Shown here piece after piece: positions 60,067 to 64,000 of a stretch of 64,000 bases of DNA (the stretch's first letter is position 1; every line of letters begins with the position of its first letter). Location of the stretch: NCBI GenBank assembly GCA_015350385.1, contig WNKI01000002.1, positions 1,881,643-1,945,642 on the forward strand, given 5' to 3'. The notes under the pieces were generated by a model. The model was not told where the DNA came from and searched no databases. It worked only from the letters and a program-made list of their open reading frames with translations. The DNA comes from Aculops lycopersici (lineage: Eukaryota > Arthropoda > Arachnida > Trombidiformes > Eriophyidae). The position numbers and the translations under genes are program-made.

Positions 60067-63000
60067 TCACTGAGGTATCATGGAAACTCGCTGATTGTAC
60101 CTGTCGTTTTCGCTCGTCGTGCTTGGAGTTATGGTTGAGGAGCAGTCGAGTTGGGTGCCAACATCGATGCCACTGCTGCTACTGCTACTGTCTACTACCG
60201 ATTGGCCGCCGCAAGTCGACGGGGCACCAGTCAGCTGATTGATTTGCTTGCTTGTTGCCCCATAGTTGCCATTGTTGAGCACTTGTTGTTGTTGCTGCTG
60301 CTGCTGCTCCTGTTGTTGCTGCTGTAGCATGTTCGACGCCAATCCAACACCAGCGCCTCCATTGATAATCATCGCATAGGGTTGTTGTTGCTGCTGACTT
60401 TGGCCTAGGTGCTGTTGTTGACTTATGAGCTGTTGAATGCAGGCGTCAATGCTACCGCTTGTCTGCTGTCCGTAAGGATCTTGGTTGTAGTGACTTGTTG
60501 CGCCATAAGGATTATCTTGCTCGTTGTTTGTTAGGGTCTCGCCATCCTGGTTCATTGTATGGCAATCCAACTGTTTGGCTGGCGCATAACTTGAGCTCGG
60601 AATTGCATAGTTGGTTGCGCCACAAGCAGCGTGATTTGAATAGTTGGTCCAACTAGTCTCCTGCTGTAGGTTGCCGTTCAGTTGGTAGTTACATGGTTGC
60701 TGATTTGTGTCGTAGATTATCGAGCTATCGGCCGCTTGGTGCTGGACTGCCGAGTAGACTGGTCGCATGGTTTGTCCATTGTTCGCGTAGAGATCGGCCT
60801 TCTGTTTACAGGCACTCGCATACATGGGACAAAAATTTGTATCTCGAGCCATGTTGCCGTAAGTGTGCACACCAATTCCATTTAAATGTTGCCCCTCGAA
60901 ACCCGTCGCCGAACCCCCGGCTTCCGGTTCGTCCAAGAGCTTTGCTCGCAGAGTGCCTGCCTTGGTGAACTCATGCGCGGGCTTCATGCTTGAGTCTCTC
61001 ATTGACTTGAGGTTCAACGTTGCGGCATTTGTGATGCCATTTGGATTAGACATGAGGTTGAAGTCTCGCATCGACACCGACTGCGTGAAAGAGTTCGAGT
61101 GCCTGAAGGTCTGATTGGTGGAACCGAGTAAGTGATGGCTGCTCGCTGGATCCCTGGAGCAGTGGTGCACTCCCGCCGGCGACTCGTGATCATTTGTATC
61201 GTTGTCGCCAAGACTCGAGTGCTTTTTGTGCTGCAACTTCGAGTGCCCATTCATGCGCCAAAGGGGAGACTTACGCAGCGAACCGGGACTCACTTGAGCG
61301 CCACCTACTCGAGAAGTTGCTCCGTCATCGTCCATCGAGGAGCGGCGTTGGCGTTTCCACGAGTCGATCAGTCGGTAGTAGCAGAAGGTGGAGCTGATTA
61401 TCAGACAAACAAAGCATAGAACCAACAATATCAAAGGCACTAATTGGCTGCCAGTTTGGTTTGCGAAATGATTGGCCTGCTGTTCCAGTTGCGATTGTAA
61501 CTGACCATTAACCAGCTGAGTGTCGCCCGGTTGGTCCATTGAGGCGCCTCTGTGATCGATACGAAAAACTCCCTCCCTTCGGCTGTATCCACCGCGAGTG
61601 CCATTTAAATTTGAGGTGACAAACTCGTACTGAGCTGTCGTTTGGCCGGCCGAATTGTAAGCGACAATTTCGAGCTCGTAGGATGCGCTTGGTATTAGAT
61701 TCTTGAGTAGGAAGTTGCTCGGCTGGTTACTTTGTGACGGTGTTTCTTCAAACTCTAGTTTTGAACTATGAGCAGTATTTTTTGTGGGCGGCAATTGGAG
61801 CTTGTTGATGGCTGCCAATAGACTTGCCGGCACACTTGTGCTTGTCGGCCAGCTTATTGCGTAGGAAGTATTCGAGCTACCGGAAGCCGTGCTAGAGGAT
61901 GCGGCTGCAGTCGGCGCTGGTGTTTGCTTGTACCTGATGGTGATGTGAGTCAGCGGACAGCCACCTGTGGACCAGGAGGCCAAATTCAATGCAGCTTCGT
62001 TGGTGCCAATTCGCGTGAAGAGACCATTCTTATTGATGGGCGCCAGTGGAGGCTCGCCGAGTGTTCGGGTTGTGATCACAGGCGAGGGTTCAGATTTGCC
62101 CACACTATTCTTTGTGGTCATGTACAACTCGTAGACACTTCCGCATTCCAATTGATCGAGTGTGTAGACAAACTGTTGATAGTGTTGAGCTTGTGGGTGG
62201 AGGTAATTTGAGTTCAGCTCTAGCGGCGGCTCGTGGTCTCCGCCGAAGAACATGTTGCCCGCTAGCATCAATTGCTGACTACTGATGGTTCTCTCAATAA
62301 ACGGACCAGGATCTTGACTCACCAAACTGCTCGCTGGCTGCTGGAGGTCTCGTTGATTCAAAGTGAGCGAAGCATTGGGCACGAGTTGAGGCAGTCGTCG
62401 GTAGAAGAGCGAGTATTGGTTTGCTGGCGAGACAAAGTTGGACAACATGGACCAGGCTATGGTTATTGAGTTTGGACTGGCCGACTGAATGCGCAATGCC
62501 GGTGCACTTGGAGGCACATCGTCCAGTGTTTTGATTGAGACTGCATGGGATTGGGGACCCAAGCCGCGCGCGTTAACCGCTTGAATCCAGACCAGGTAAG
62601 TTGTCGATCGTTGCAAGTTTGTCAGGTGTGCCACTAGCTCTTGCTGTTGGACGGCAAGCAATTGTCTCAGGTGTTGCCTCAAAGAAATCTTGCTTGTTTT
62701 AGTCTCGGGTGTTGTGCTGGTTTCATTCGTTGCACTGCTCACCTGTTTGTTTGCGTCCAGCACGAGCGATTGCAAACTCGGCGCCGCCCACTCGACAGTC
62801 TTGTTATGTTCGAACGTCGAGTCTATTGGCCGGTAGACCAAATTGAAGCCCATCAATTGGCCGTTCCACGTGCGACGGTCCGGCGGACTCCAAGTTACTT
62901 TGACAGAATTGGGTCCCGTGGCCGCGGCAGTGATCTTTTGCGCGCTCCCACTTGGTGGCGCCTCTTCTGTCTTTGCGCGAATCCAATCGCTAAACTCACC

Positions 63001-63773
63001 AAGACCAATCTTGTTCACCGCCGCCAATCGCAACCTGTAGACGCAGAAAGGTGCCAAATCCTTCACCAATAGGCTGGTGGTTGCTTGCTCGACAGTTAGC
63101 TCAACCAGTGTCCGGTCGATGGCCTCGTCGGCGCTCTCATTTGAACTGGAGCTTGCCGAGGAGCTCAGCGCCTCAAGAGCAGCCCTCAGCGACGAGGCCA
63201 CACTTTGTGCAGGTTGCTGCTGGACACTCGAAGCTGTTAGCAACTCTACGGGCGATTCATTACTTTGGGGGCGCAAAAGACGCAGATTTGAGGCACCAGT
63301 CGTTGGGGATCGTTGACTCGGAGTGGTGGGCGGCGGCGGCGGCAGTTGAGGCGGAGCAAGAAGATCGTCGAGTGGATCGTCGCTTTGGTACTGGACGAGA
63401 TAGGAAGTGACGGGCGAGTTTCCGGTGAAGGCCAACTGCCAGCGCAGAGAGATTGTGGCCGCAGTGACATTAGTCACCTTGAGTTCGGTCACTTTGTCAG
63501 GCACATCTGATTTATTCGAGAGTGATGGTTGTTTTTATTGGGGCTCGGGTTAGTAGAGTGTGAGAATTGAGACATGACAATGGAGGGGAAAAGAACTCAC
63601 CTTGAACCAGGAGGTTGGTGATAGTTTTGTCGGTTCCAAATTTGTTGCTCGCTTGGCAGGCGTAGTGGCCGGAGTCCGTGCGCTTGGCACTTGCAATCAT
63701 GAGCCGCGAAACCGACGAGTTTGCGGCAAGTGGAGTTTCGGTTGTGGAGGAAAGGGATTCCTCGTGGTCGATG
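60067..63773 (-). CDS. Dscam-like Ig/FN3 cell-surface receptor, C-terminal part
   Basis: Two exons are visible: 63773-63601 and 63506-60067, with a 94-bp intron that keeps the frame (CAA G|AT GTG). The first encodes the end of an Ig domain (DSGHYACQASNKFGTDKTI). The second holds four fibronectin III domains: about residues 1-180 (with a long low-complexity insert), 180-330, 330-480 and 480-650. The WSPPDRRTWNGQLMGFNLVYR segment is very like Dscam FN3-2, and the last domain's W-x3-GCPLTHITIRYK is like the final Dscam FN3. One transmembrane segment follows (PLILLVLCFVCLIISSTFCYY, about 61350-61430), then a cytoplasmic tail of about 440 residues with serine-rich and polyglutamine tracts ending VSMIPQ. 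The Dscam Ig10 domain is not seen between FN3 domains. Further exons lie beyond the window. Confidence 0.88.

Positions 63774-64000
<227 letters not shown>

Overview
The window is animal nuclear DNA, most likely from an arthropod. Evidence for this includes a Klumpfuss-type zinc-finger factor, SERCA, Rab14, a Dscam-like receptor and a TATA plus TCAGTC initiator arrangement. The genes are very intron-poor. POLD2, CRELD, FBXW7, RNase H1, Rab14, SERCA and a 2,038-residue secreted protein each have an uninterrupted coding region, and the few visible introns are about 77-150 bp. A small-genome acariform mite would fit, but that is inference, not proof. There are two assembly gaps, at 4470-4491 and 22539-22907.

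Left part (1-23 kb): widely spaced genes in GC-rich, simple-repeat-bearing DNA. In order they are a phospholipid scramblase (-), a Klumpfuss/EGR-type zinc-finger regulator (-), a very large secreted repeat protein (+), an ATGL/brummer-like lipid-droplet lipase (-) and the C-terminal half of a Dicer (-) that ends at the gap.

Central compact block (23.6-31.6 kb): genes alternate in strand with almost no spacing. The order is POLD2 (+), CRELD (-), FBXW7 (+), RNase H1 (-), Rab14 (+), a possible 54-residue membrane microprotein (-) and TXNL1 (-). Neighbours are tail-to-tail with 4-70 bp between stop codons, or head-to-head across 325-465 bp. In two of these genes the AATAAA signal overlaps the stop codon.

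Right part (31.6-64 kb): a SERCA calcium-pump segment of about 4.4 kb occurs twice in direct orientation (33357-37737 and about 54866-59262). The coding regions look identical. The left copy has the long 5' flank. The right copy has the intact downstream neighbour, a small secreted protein gene, followed by a Dscam-like receptor. The roughly 17 kb between the copies is a nest of mobile elements. The outer one is a decayed copia-type LTR element (38314-54667) whose gag and pol are each cut by a 498-bp solo LTR with a 5-bp target duplication. A roughly 10.5 kb block lies between its gag and pol parts. That block holds a 279-bp LTR-like unit with a membrane-anchored ORF remnant, a promoter region with three triplet-loop hairpins, a young LTR element without any polymerase that carries a chromodomain ORF, a second copia RT fragment, and a pogo/Tc5-like transposase gene split by a 273-bp insertion. 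Merlin-like transposase fragments sit at both inner edges of the SERCA duplication.
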